64,000 nt of DNA from Treponema_I sp045599005 (GTDB lineage Bacteria; Spirochaetota; Spirochaetia; Treponematales; Treponemataceae). Every line of letters starts with the position of its first letter. The first letter of the stretch is position 1. The notes under the pieces were generated by a model, which saw only the letters and a program-made list of their open reading frames with translations, did no database searches and was not told the DNA's origin. Made by a program: the position numbers and the translations under genes. Location of the stretch: positions 50,839 to 114,838 of the forward strand of contig JAZRVF010000024.1 of NCBI GenBank assembly GCA_045599005.1, in the 5' to 3' direction. This document shows positions 53,263 to 61,952 of the stretch, one piece after another.

Positions 53263-53293
53263 TCGGAAAGTTCTGTTTCTACAGGAGGAAATA

Positions 53294-54493
53294 ATGAACA
53301 GAAAGTTTTTGGCAGTACTGCTGCTCGCTGCAGTATGTATGACAGTGTTTGCAGGTGGAAAAAAAGAACCCGCAAAATCAGATGAAGTAGTTCTCACAGT
53401 ATGGGAATCAACAAACGGACCTGATGAATTCATCAGACAGGCTGGAGCAGCTTTTACAGCAAAACATCCTAACGTAAAAATCAACTACGTGAATGTAGAG
53501 CTTGGTGATGCTTGCGGACAGATCGCTCTTGACGGTCCTGCAGGTGTCGGTGCTGACGTTTTTGCAGCTCCCCATGACAAACTGGGTGAGCTGGTTTCAG
53601 CAGGAAGCGTTCTTCCCACTGAAAATGCAGCAGCTGTAAAAAATGCAGTTCTCGGTGCATGTTCAACAGCCCTCACATACGACGGTGTTATGTACGGATA
53701 CCCTGTATCTGCAGAGACATATGCTCTGTTCTACAACAAGGCAATGATCAGCGAAAGCGAACTTCCCAAGACATGGGATGACCTTGCAGCATGGTCAAAA
53801 GCATTCAATGCGGCTAACCCCGGAAAATACGGATTCATCATGGACGTAGGTAACGCTTACTACACAATCGTATTCTCTTCTGCAAACGGAAACCGTCTTT
53901 TCGGTGAGTCAGGAACTGACACTTCAACAACATACCTGAACTCAGCTGATTCTGTAAAAGGTATGACATTCTTCCAGTCACTCAGAAGCGCTCTTGACGT
54001 TCCTGCAGCAGACCTTACAACTTCATTCGCTGATGCAGCTTTCGCAGCAGGCACAGCAGCAATGCACATCACAGGTCTGTGGAACGTTGTTCCTTTTGAA
54101 AATGCCGGTATCGATTTCGGTGTAGCAGCTCTTCCTGCTCTTCCCGGTGACACAAAACCCGCTTCTTCATTCTCAGGAACACGCGCAATGTTCGTTTCTG
54201 CTTACACAGATCATCCTGCTGAAGCAAACGAATTTGCTGAATTCCTCATTTCTGAGGAAATGCAGAAACTCCGCTTCGACCTGACAGGTGCAATGCCTTC
54301 AATCAACGTTGCAGTAAGCAGCAAATATATGCCCGGCTTCCTCAACCAGCTTGACTACGCATTCCCCATGCCTTCAATTCCTGAAATGGGAACATTCTGG
54401 GAAGCAATGAACAACGCAAGCAAGAACATCTGGGACGGTGTTGATGTCAAGGCAGAACTTGATGCCTGTGACGCAACAATCCTCGGAAAATAA
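53294..54493 (+). CDS. Galacto-oligosaccharide ABC transporter, binding protein
   Basis: A 399-residue type-2 binding protein of the maltose/oligosaccharide family (SBP_bac_1). The signal peptide ends VFAGGKKE; the mature part has VWESTNGPDEF, YPVSAETYALFYNK and the C-terminal FLISEEMQKLRFDLTGAMPS. AGGAGG is 7 bases before the ATG at 53294, which I use instead of a long upstream extension. A TATAAT overlaps the lacI stop at 53258 and could give extra transcription. Substrate assignment rests on the galactanase and beta-galactosidase downstream. Confidence 0.92.
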   Translation: MNRKFLAVLLLAAVCMTVFAGGKKEPAKSDEVVLTVWESTNGPDEFIRQAGAAFTAKHPNVKINYVNVELGDACGQIALDGPAGVGADVFAAPHDKLGELVSAGSVLPTENAAAVKNAVLGACSTALTYDGVMYGYPVSAETYALFYNKAMISESELPKTWDDLAAWSKAFNAANPGKYGFIMDVGNAYYTIVFSSANGNRLFGESGTDTSTTYLNSADSVKGMTFFQSLRSALDVPAADLTTSFADAAFAAGTAAMHITGLWNVVPFENAGIDFGVAALPALPGDTKPASSFSGTRAMFVSAYTDHPAEANEFAEFLISEEMQKLRFDLTGAMPSINVAVSSKYMPGFLNQLDYAFPMPSIPEMGTFWEAMNNASKNIWDGVDVKAELDACDATILGK

Positions 54494-54505
54494 GTTCCTG
54501 GACTG

Positions 54506-54591
54506 TGACGCAGCTGAATCTGATTCTCTGCGTCATTAAAACTGTTTTCTGATTCCGGTGCCTGCAGGTATCTGTCCTGTTCAGACACCGG
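54506..54591 (+). promoter_or_regulatory. Two RNA hairpins between binding protein and permease genes
   Basis: TGACGCAG/CTGCGTCA (54506-54535) and CCGGTG-C-CTG/CAG-A-CACCGG (54555-54591). Neither has a full T-run. They may stabilise the 3' end of the binding-protein message or reduce read-through. Confidence 0.5.
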
Positions 54592-54610
54592 GATTTCTAC
54601 AGGAGGCATT

Positions 54611-55933
54611 ATGGCTGGTAACCTGCCGGTAGACGGAAGCGCTGGAAAAAAAATCAAGATAACGGCTTCCTGCTTTATGGGATTGTCCCATATCCTATAT
54701 CTGAAAAATTACATAAAAGGGCTTCTTTTCGCTCTTATTGAATTTGTTTTCATCGGTTTTCTTCCCACAATAATCGGAAAACTCATAAACCTGATAACAC
54801 TCGGTGATCCGCAGCCGAACATTCCCATCAAACAGCGTGACAATTCAATGTACATGCTTATTGACGGTGTGCTTGTTCTGGCAGTCATCGCAATATTTGT
54901 CGTTTCATATGTACTTTCTGTAAAAAGTGCAGAAAAAGACTATAAAGAATACTGCCGTAAAAAGGCATATTCCTCACAAAGTGATAATCTGAAAAAAACA
55001 CTCGGTAATTCATTCCCCATTGTCGGACTGGCTCCGAGTTTCATATTGATACTTGTATTTGTTGTAGTCCCGCTGGTTTTCTCAGTCTGTGTCGCCTTCA
55101 CGAATTATTCTTCACCACATCATCTTCCGCCGAACAATACGGTTGACTGGGTAGGAATGGATAACTTCAGGGAACTGCTTGCCGGAAACAACTCCTGGTC
55201 ACAGGGATTCTCCCGTGTTGCGATCTGGACTCTTGTATGGGCTGTCGCCGCGACTGTGACATGTTATTTCGGCGGACTTATCGTTGCTGTTCAGCTTAAG
55301 GAACTCCACATAAAAGTTTCTGCTTTCTTCCGTTTCATCTTCATCCTGCCTTATGCGGTTCCGTCTGTGGTAAGTATGCTGGTCTGGAAGAACCTGCTGA
55401 ACGGAACTTTCGGTACGATCAACAGGACTCTCATGGCAATGGGTCTCATTACGGATCCTATTCCGTGGCTCGGTTCCTCAACTCTTGCCCAGTTTACCTG
55501 TATCCTGATCAACCTCTGGGCCGGTTTCGGATATTTCATGCTTCTTGCGATCGGTACCATGACCGCCATTCCCCAGGATATGTATGAGGCAGCCCGAATT
55601 GACGGCGCAAACCGGTTCCAGATTCTGCGGAGAATCACCCTTCCGCTGGTTCTTTATCAGACCATGCCGCTGATCATCATGTCTTTTGCGCATAACATAA
55701 ACAACTTCGGTGCAATCTTCTTCCTTACAGGCGGAAACCCGACAGTTGCAGACAGCACCACAACATTGGCCGGCGGTACAGATCTTCTGGTCACATGGAT
55801 CTACAAACTGACCATCACACTTATGAAATATAACTATGCTTCTGTAATTGCAGTTCTGATTTTCATTGTTCTGGCTCCTTTTGCAATCTTCAATTTCAGA
55901 CAGACAAAAGCTTACAAGGAGGGTGAGGTATGA
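54611..55933 (+). CDS. Galacto-oligosaccharide ABC transporter, MalF-like permease
   Basis: A 440-residue inner-membrane permease. The first 110 residues carry two extra helices before the permease core, as in MalF. The conserved EAA loop is visible as DMYEAARIDGANRFQILRRITLPLV. AGGAGG precedes the ATG. It overlaps the next permease gene by four bases. It forms the channel with the MalG-like partner. No ATPase is encoded in the locus, so a shared MsmK-type ATPase elsewhere is likely. Confidence 0.93.
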   Translation: MAGNLPVDGSAGKKIKITASCFMGLSHILYLKNYIKGLLFALIEFVFIGFLPTIIGKLINLITLGDPQPNIPIKQRDNSMYMLIDGVLVLAVIAIFVVSYVLSVKSAEKDYKEYCRKKAYSSQSDNLKKTLGNSFPIVGLAPSFILILVFVVVPLVFSVCVAFTNYSSPHHLPPNNTVDWVGMDNFRELLAGNNSWSQGFSRVAIWTLVWAVAATVTCYFGGLIVAVQLKELHIKVSAFFRFIFILPYAVPSVVSMLVWKNLLNGTFGTINRTLMAMGLITDPIPWLGSSTLAQFTCILINLWAGFGYFMLLAIGTMTAIPQDMYEAARIDGANRFQILRRITLPLVLYQTMPLIIMSFAHNINNFGAIFFLTGGNPTVADSTTTLAGGTDLLVTWIYKLTITLMKYNYASVIAVLIFIVLAPFAIFNFRQTKAYKEGEV

Positions 55934-56775
55934 AAAACAACGGCTATGCTCTTGATATGATCAACAAAGCAGTCATTTATGTGATTTTCATAATCATTTC
56001 TTTTCTGGTTCTTTATCCCCTGGTTTATGTGGTAAGCGCTGCATTCTCTCCGGGAAACGGAATCGCCTCAATTAATATCATTCCTTTCGGAGACGGATTC
56101 ACTGCCGAACATTTTCTGCATCTGTTCCGAAACACTGATTATGTGAACTGGTTCCTCAATACGCTCAAGGTTTCTCTTGCAACTTCTCTTGCGACGATTT
56201 TCGTAGCTTCAATGGGAGCCTATGTTTTCTCTCGCTTCCATTTCACTCTCAAGAAGCCGTTCCTCATGTCCCTGCTTATTCTTCAGATTTTTCCTTCATT
56301 CGTAGGAATGGTTGCAATCTATGTGATCCTTATGCGTATCGGTGGTCTGAACACTCTGTGGGGACTGGTTCTGGTTTATGTGGCCGGAAACACTCCCTAT
56401 AATACATGGCTTGTAAAGAACTACATGGACACCGTCTCAAAGAACCTGGATGAGGCAGCCCGCATTGACGGTGCCGGACACTTCCGCATCTTTGCGACGA
56501 TTATTCTCCCCATTGCAAGACCTATCATCACGTTCCTGGGAATTACAAGTTTTACCGGCCCCTGGATGGACTTTATCTTTCCGAAGATGGTCCTTCGCTC
56601 ACCGGAAAAGCAGACTCTCGCACTGGGACTTTTCAGTTTTGTGACAGACAAGAAGAATGAATTTACAACTTTTGCAGCCGGTTCTCTGATTGTTGCGATT
56701 CCCTTTGTAATCTTCTTCATGATGACACAGAAAACCCTCATTACCAGTTTCGGCGGTGCTGCTGTAAAAGAGTAA
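55930..56775 (+). CDS. Galacto-oligosaccharide ABC transporter, MalG-like permease
   Basis: A 281-residue permease with six membrane helices and the EAA loop NLDEAARIDGAGHFRIFATIILPIARP. It ends AAVKE in the usual MalG fashion. Start and preceding stop overlap (ATGA), with GGAGGGTG upstream. A strong terminator follows, separating it from the galactanase unit, which has its own promoter. Confidence 0.94.
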   Translation: MKNNGYALDMINKAVIYVIFIIISFLVLYPLVYVVSAAFSPGNGIASINIIPFGDGFTAEHFLHLFRNTDYVNWFLNTLKVSLATSLATIFVASMGAYVFSRFHFTLKKPFLMSLLILQIFPSFVGMVAIYVILMRIGGLNTLWGLVLVYVAGNTPYNTWLVKNYMDTVSKNLDEAARIDGAGHFRIFATIILPIARPIITFLGITSFTGPWMDFIFPKMVLRSPEKQTLALGLFSFVTDKKNEFTTFAAGSLIVAIPFVIFFMMTQKTLITSFGGAAVKE

Positions 56776-56786
56776 GTTCATGATGC

Positions 56787-56820
56787 ATGGCATTCCTTTG
56801 ATGGGGTGCCATGTTTTTTT
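56787..56820 (+). terminator. Terminator after the permease genes
   Basis: CATGGCATTCC-TTTGAT-GGGGTGCCATG, an 11-bp stem with two G-U pairs, followed by seven Ts. Confidence 0.9.
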
Positions 56821-56823
56821 GCT

Positions 56824-56845
56824 GAGCAAACGGTTGCTCTATAAT
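56824..56845 (+). promoter_or_regulatory. LacI-type operator and -10 box ahead of the galactanase gene
   Basis: GAGCAAACGGTTGCTC (56824-56839) is a 16-bp palindrome, imperfect only at the two bases flanking its central CG, directly followed by TATAAT (56840-56845). It lies in the promoter spacer, as does the first site in front of the lacI gene. The -35 is weak (TTTTGC). Confidence 0.8.
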
Positions 56846-56886
56846 ATCTGTCCGCCGCCTGTCGCGGTGATTTTAAAGAAGGATTT

Positions 56887-58845
56887 ATGAAAAAACATTT
56901 TTATGTAATATCGGTTCTGTCAGCTTTGGTGATTCTTCTGCTTTCTTCCTGTGCTTCTGCTCCCGTTTCACAAAGTGCGGATTACGGAATTTTTGTTGAG
57001 AAAGTTGAGGGAATCCCAAAAAACTTTTATTTCGGTGCAGATGTGTCCTCTGTGATTTCTCTTGAGAAAAGCGGTGTGACATTCAGGAATAAAGCCGGTG
57101 AGGTGCAGGACATTTTCCGTACACTCAGTGAGAACGGCATAAACTGCGTAAGAATCCGTGTGTGGAACGATCCTTATGATGAAAAAGGCAATGGCTTCGG
57201 CGGCGGCAACAATGATCTTGCCACCGCAATCACTATTGCAAAGAGGGCAAAGGCGGCCGGTATCGCCTCATATCTTGATTTCCATTATTCAGACTTCTGG
57301 GCAGATCCCAACAAGCAGATGGTTCCGAGAGCCTGGGCCGACATGAATATTGATGAAAAGGAAGCCGCCTTATACAGCTGGACAAAGGAAAGCCTTCTTG
57401 AAGTTAAAAAAGCGGGCATTTCCCCTGCCATACTGCAGATCGGCAACGAGACAACCGGAAAGTTCTGCGGCGAAAACAACTGGATAAAGATTACACGGCT
57501 GTTCAATGCCGCATCCAGTGCAATGCGCGAAGTTTTTCCCAAGGCAAAGATCGCTGTACACTTCACCAATCCTGAGAAAGAGGGGGAGTATGCAAGATAT
57601 GCCACAATCCTTAACCGCTACAAGGTCGATTATGATATCTTCGCTTCCTCCTATTATCCATACTGGCATGGTTCTCTTGAGAACCTTACGGCAGTACTTT
57701 CTGAGATCCGTGAGAAATTCGGAAAAGAGGTGATGTGTGCGGAAACTTCATACATGTACACTTATGAGAATGCGGATCTCAGCGGTAACTCAGTATCAGA
57801 GGAGACTGTCTGTGACAAACCTTACCCTGCGACAGTGCAGGGCCAGGCTGATGAAGTACGTGATGTTATTGCCGCAGTTGCAGCCGCCGGGGGAACCGGT
57901 GTTTTCTACTGGGAACCGGCATGGATCGGTGTTCCCGGAAACACATGGGAAGAACAGCTTGCTCTCTGGGAAAAAAACGGTTCCGGCTGGGCTTCAAGTT
58001 ATGCCGGTGTCTATGACCCGGATGATGCGGGTGTTTATTACGGCGGCTCTTCTTGGGACAATCAGGCCATGTTCAGTTTTGACGGCCGCCCGCTGGATTC
58101 CCTTGCTGTCTTCAGACTGGTAAAAAATGGTGCTGTAACTTCTGTCCGCGCTGATACAGCGGAACTTTCTGTATTGAAAGTCCGCCTCAAAGACTCCTTC
58201 TCACTGCCGGAAACTGTCAACGTTATTTTCAACGACGGTACAAAATCAGAAGTTCCTGTGATCTGGAACAGCTGCACACGTACCGGAGAAAAACTTGAGG
58301 ATCTGCCTTTCATGGGACCGGCCTTGTATTTTGTGGACGGAAAACTTGAGAATTCTGATGTTGTTCCGGTTCTTCAGATCCAGATAGTGGAAAAGAACTA
58401 CATGGACAACCCGTCTTTTGAGGAAAAAGATCTTTCCATGTGGAAAATCAGCAATATCGGCAATGTGACCACAGAACTTTATGTTCAGGAAAAAGTGTCT
58501 GATGCATATTCCGGATCAAAAGCGCTGCATTTCTGGTCTTCCGATGCTGTAAACTTTACGGTTGAACAGACAGTGCGCAATCTTGAGCCTGGCAGATATA
58601 AGTTCTCCATTGCAATTCACGGTGGTGATGCGACAGATCAGGTGATGAAGATTTTTGTGATTGCAGATGGCGTCCGCTATGAAGCGCCCACAAAAGTTGA
58701 CGGCTGGCGGAACTTCTTTTTCCCATGTATAAGTGACATCGTTCTTGAAGGCACTGAAATCACGGCCGGTGCAGAAATAAAATGTGATAAAAACGGATGG
58801 GGCAGTCTTGATGACTTTATCCTTGCTCCGGTAGAAGAGGAATAA
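56887..58845 (+). CDS. GH53 endo-beta-1,4-galactanase, lipoprotein
   Basis: A 652-residue surface or periplasmic lipoprotein (lipobox LLLSSCAS, Cys22). The GH53 barrel spans about residues 40-390: FYFGADVSS, VRIRVWNDPYD, YLDFHYSDFWADP, the acid/base Glu188 in LQIGNETTG and the nucleophile Glu286 in CAETSY, then GVFYWEPAW. It is followed by a Big_4-like domain (about 425-500) and a C-terminal carbohydrate-binding-like domain (NPSFEEKDLSMW to the end). It cuts pectic beta-1,4-galactan. It is first in an operon with the GH35 gene and controlled by the operator at 56824. Confidence 0.94.
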   Translation: MKKHFYVISVLSALVILLLSSCASAPVSQSADYGIFVEKVEGIPKNFYFGADVSSVISLEKSGVTFRNKAGEVQDIFRTLSENGINCVRIRVWNDPYDEKGNGFGGGNNDLATAITIAKRAKAAGIASYLDFHYSDFWADPNKQMVPRAWADMNIDEKEAALYSWTKESLLEVKKAGISPAILQIGNETTGKFCGENNWIKITRLFNAASSAMREVFPKAKIAVHFTNPEKEGEYARYATILNRYKVDYDIFASSYYPYWHGSLENLTAVLSEIREKFGKEVMCAETSYMYTYENADLSGNSVSEETVCDKPYPATVQGQADEVRDVIAAVAAAGGTGVFYWEPAWIGVPGNTWEEQLALWEKNGSGWASSYAGVYDPDDAGVYYGGSSWDNQAMFSFDGRPLDSLAVFRLVKNGAVTSVRADTAELSVLKVRLKDSFSLPETVNVIFNDGTKSEVPVIWNSCTRTGEKLEDLPFMGPALYFVDGKLENSDVVPVLQIQIVEKNYMDNPSFEEKDLSMWKISNIGNVTTELYVQEKVSDAYSGSKALHFWSSDAVNFTVEQTVRNLEPGRYKFSIAIHGGDATDQVMKIFVIADGVRYEAPTKVDGWRNFFFPCISDIVLEGTEITAGAEIKCDKNGWGSLDDFILAPVEEE

Positions 58846-58851
58846 ACTGAA

Positions 58852-61041
58852 ATGAAAGGATACGGCTTTACTCCCGAATATCTTACAAAAGACGGAAAAC
58901 CCTGGTTCCCTGTAATGGGAGAGATTCACTATTCAAGATATCCTGCGGAATTCTGGGAGGAATCCCTCTGTAAAATGAAGGCGGGTGGTGTTGATGTTGT
59001 ATCAGCCTATGTGATCTGGATTCATCATGAGGAGATTGAAGGTGAATATGATTTTTCAGGCAGCAGGAATCTGAATGGTTTTGTTCAGGCTGTAAAGGAC
59101 TGCGGACTGAAGATGATTCTGAGAATCGGTCCCTGGAGCCATGGTGAAGTCCGTAACGGAGGATTTCCGGACTGGCTTCTGCATAAGGATTTTGAATCCC
59201 GTACCAATGACGAAGCGTACTTCAGCTGTGTGGAAAAATGGTATTCCAAAATTCAGGAACAGGTTGCAGATTTTCTGTGTACAGAAGATGACAGCAGCAA
59301 TGCCATAATCGGTGTGCAGATTGAGAATGAATACGGACACTGCGGCGGCCTCTGGGGTGAAGAAGGTGAGCTTCACATGAGACGGCTTACGGAGATTGCC
59401 CGGAAATGCGGATTCAATGTTCCGCTGTTCACTGCAACCGGCTGGGGTGGCGCTGTTACAGGCGGGCTTCTTCCTGTCATGGGCGGTTACTGCGATGCCC
59501 CATGGGATCCGAGGACTGTGGAGATCGAGCCCAGCGGAAACTACATCTTTACCCACGAACGTAACGACCACAATATCGGAAGCGACCATGGCTTTGGTGC
59601 CGGAATCACTTTTGACATGAGCCTGTTCCCCTATCTTACGGCTGAACTTGGCGGTGGTCTTCAGATGACAGAACACAGAAGGACAGTGGCTTCTGCCTCT
59701 GACATTGGAGCCATGTCCCTTGTGAAACTTGGCTCCGGTGTGAACCTGCTGGGCTACTATATGTACCACGGCGGAACAAATCCTGAGGGAAAACTTACTA
59801 CACTGCAGGAAAGCAAGGTTACCGGCTCACCAAATGACCTGCCGGAAAAATCATATGACTTCAGGGCTCCTGTAAGGGAATACGGCCAGATTTCTGACAC
59901 TCTGCGGGAACTTAAGCTGCTTACATATTTCGTGCACGACTACAATGACGAGATCTGTACTTCAAAGGCATTGATCCCTGAAGACAATCCGTTGAAACCG
60001 GCGGATCTTTCTGGAATGCGTTATTCATTCAGAAGCAATGGAAAAAGCGGATGGCTTTTTGTGAACAATTATGTGCGCCGTCATTCAATGGCTTCTCATG
60101 AAGACGTTTCTGTCTCAGTGCCTGAGAATCTCTGCGGCGAGAAACTTTGTTTTGAAAACCTTGATATAAAGGACGGAGATTATTTCTTCCTGCCTTTCAA
60201 TATGAAATGCGGGTCTGATCTGATAAAGACGGCAAAAGTCAGTCCTTTCTGCAGGATCGGTGATGTGGATGTTTTTTATGCCAGAGACGGGGAAAAGGAT
60301 TTTTCTGATCTGTTCGATTTTTCCGATGAAAAAAATGGAGTTGAACGGAATGTTCTGGTTCTTTCAAGAAAGGATGCCCTTAATGCATGGAAAACTTCTG
60401 CGGGCGGTCTGCTGATTACGGAGGGAGCCTTGATTCAGGATGCATCTGGCAAAGATGTTCTTATCAGCCGTTCTGGTGAAAAATCAGGTTTTGCGGTCTG
60501 GCCTCCTCTGTCTGAAGTGCCTGATGGTTTTGTCTTCAGCGGAATGGTTTCAAAGAATCTTTATCCTGATGGCCGGAATTTTGAGTTTGCAGTTTATGAA
60601 CGGAAAGAAGATGTTTGTGACTGTCAGAAAGAATGTAAGGTAAATGTATCTGAGCTTCCTGAGAAAGACGGGTGCCGTATCTACAGGATTGATATGAGTG
60701 CTGCAATGGCTTTGCTGCAGAGTAAAAAATCCGGCAGCTCTCTTTCTGACTGTTTCCTTCGGCTTTCCTATGAGGGTAATCATGCAAGGCTTTATGCGGC
60801 GGTTGACGGAAAACGCCGTCTGATTGCGGACAACTTTTTCTCCGGGATTGAATACCCATGGGAAATAGGACTTAAGCGTTTTTCAGGTCTTGATACTGAT
60901 TTCTCGGCACTGGAACTTGAAATAGACGTTCTTACAGAGAGTGACAGAATCTATTTTGAAAAGACACCGCCTTTTGTTCAGGGAAAGTGCTGCAGTCTGA
61001 AAGGGACGGAACTGGAATACGAGTCCTGTTCAGTTCTTTGA
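58852..61041 (+). CDS. GH35 beta-galactosidase
   Basis: A 729-residue enzyme. The GH35 barrel has GEIHYSRYPAEFWEESLCKMKAGG, ILRIGPWSHGEVRNGGFPDW, the acid/base Glu160 in QIENEYG, the nucleophile Glu265 in LTAELGGG and YYMYHGGTNPEG. The C-terminal part has jelly-roll domains. No signal peptide is present, so it is probably cytoplasmic and hydrolyses imported galacto-oligosaccharides. The start is 6 bases after the GH53 stop, with GAGGAAT upstream. Use of GH35 rather than the GH42 enzyme of the Bacillus gan operon is a variation on that theme. Confidence 0.94.
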   Translation: MKGYGFTPEYLTKDGKPWFPVMGEIHYSRYPAEFWEESLCKMKAGGVDVVSAYVIWIHHEEIEGEYDFSGSRNLNGFVQAVKDCGLKMILRIGPWSHGEVRNGGFPDWLLHKDFESRTNDEAYFSCVEKWYSKIQEQVADFLCTEDDSSNAIIGVQIENEYGHCGGLWGEEGELHMRRLTEIARKCGFNVPLFTATGWGGAVTGGLLPVMGGYCDAPWDPRTVEIEPSGNYIFTHERNDHNIGSDHGFGAGITFDMSLFPYLTAELGGGLQMTEHRRTVASASDIGAMSLVKLGSGVNLLGYYMYHGGTNPEGKLTTLQESKVTGSPNDLPEKSYDFRAPVREYGQISDTLRELKLLTYFVHDYNDEICTSKALIPEDNPLKPADLSGMRYSFRSNGKSGWLFVNNYVRRHSMASHEDVSVSVPENLCGEKLCFENLDIKDGDYFFLPFNMKCGSDLIKTAKVSPFCRIGDVDVFYARDGEKDFSDLFDFSDEKNGVERNVLVLSRKDALNAWKTSAGGLLITEGALIQDASGKDVLISRSGEKSGFAVWPPLSEVPDGFVFSGMVSKNLYPDGRNFEFAVYERKEDVCDCQKECKVNVSELPEKDGCRIYRIDMSAAMALLQSKKSGSSLSDCFLRLSYEGNHARLYAAVDGKRRLIADNFFSGIEYPWEIGLKRFSGLDTDFSALELEIDVLTESDRIYFEKTPPFVQGKCCSLKGTELEYESCSVL

Positions 61042-61055
61042 CTGTAACTTCTTGA

Positions 61056-61343
61056 TCAGGTTGGTGGAGCCGGATTGTGGCCGCGGGAAAACTCTGGAAA
61101 ATTAGCAAGCAGATTATCCAGGATATAGGCTTGCACAGACTGTCTTGCCAGATGTATCTGTCCGGCCGCAATCATCCTGTCTACTGTCGGAAGTGATACA
61201 CCAAGAACTTCTGCCGCAACGGTCCGTGTCATCTTAGCCGGCACATTGGGCAACAGGTCGATGCCGGTATATCTTGCACTCAAAAAAGCGCGAGCTGCAT
61301 CAGCATCAATCTCATTGTCCTGGATAATAGGCATCTGTTTTCC
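61056..61343 (-). CDS. Small HTH-domain protein of unknown role
   Basis: About 95 residues. The middle (VAAEVLGVSLPTVDRMIAAGQI) is a helix-turn-helix of the excisionase/MerR-like HTH_17 type. The longest start at 61370 lies inside the IS terminal repeat, so I prefer ATG 61343 (MGKQMP) or 61331 (MPIIQDN). It ends 14 bases from the convergent GH35 gene. It could be a phage regulator or an antitoxin-like protein; nothing next to it decides this. Confidence 0.6.
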   Translation of the reverse strand, partial: GKQMPIIQDNEIDADAARAFLSARYTGIDLLPNVPAKMTRTVAAEVLGVSLPTVDRMIAAGQIHLARQSVQAYILDNLLANFPEFSRGHNPAPPT

Positions 61344-61356
61344 CATCCCTCTAGTT

Positions 61357-61952
61357 TGAAGTGACACCAAATTTTTAGACAGAATTTATGCCGCTCCTTC
61401 TAAATATTTCACAGGAGAATTCCAGTTTAGTTTTTTTGGGATTCTTCTGTGATTGTAAAAATCTATGTAATCATCAAACAGTTTTTCCATCTGATTGAAA
61501 TTTAACATACCAGTTTTAAGAGAGTCATAATATTTCGACTCTGACTTTAAATCTCCAAAGAAATGTTCTGCACAGGCATTATCCCTGCAGTGACCAGCCC
61601 GGCTCATGCTTTGAACACATCCGTTTGATTTCAATAAATCTCTGTATTCATAAGCCCTGTAAGTTGAACCTTGGTCAGAATGAATTAACGCTCCCTGTAC
61701 ATCATATTTCTGAAATAAATCTTTCATGGTTTCCAGAACAAGTTCTGTATCCGGGTGCTTAGAACATTTATAGCTGAGTACCTGATTATTGTATAAATCA
61801 AGAACCATGCTGAGAAAAAGCCATCCGCCTTTGATTTTGAAATAAGAAATATCAGTTACCAGCTTTTTGTACGGTTCAGCTGAAAAGAATTCCTGATTCA
61901 ATATGTTTTCAGGAAGGTTTTTAGAACATTCTTCCTTGTAGACATAATAATT
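61357..61952 (-). mobile_element. Truncated IS3-family insertion sequence
   Basis: One intact-looking end at 61357 begins TGAAGTGACACCAAATTTTT, close to terminal repeats of IS150-like IS3 elements. The element runs only to about 61952, where the reading frame passes into the antisense of the phage portal gene. About 600 bp remain of an element usually 1.3-1.5 kb long, so orfA and the first half of orfB are lost. Confidence 0.8.
61386..61952 (-). pseudogene. IS3-family transposase orfB, C-terminal fragment
   Basis: The frame holds the retroviral-type integrase domain: first Asp in LVTDISYF, second in IHSDQGSTY, Glu in FFGDLKSE, and the typical ending FYNHRRIPKKLNWNSPVKYLEGAA. The first ATG (61901) gives 171 residues, but the IS-derived frame continues upstream (NYYVYKEECSKNLPENI) to the junction near 61952. 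The DDE triad is complete, but without the N-terminal DNA-binding half and the other IS end it should be inactive. Confidence 0.85.

Noticed and set aside
53033..53293. Upstream extension of the galacto-oligosaccharide binding protein
   Set aside because: The signal peptide begins at ATG 53294 with an AGGAGG site; the extension is lacI in another frame.
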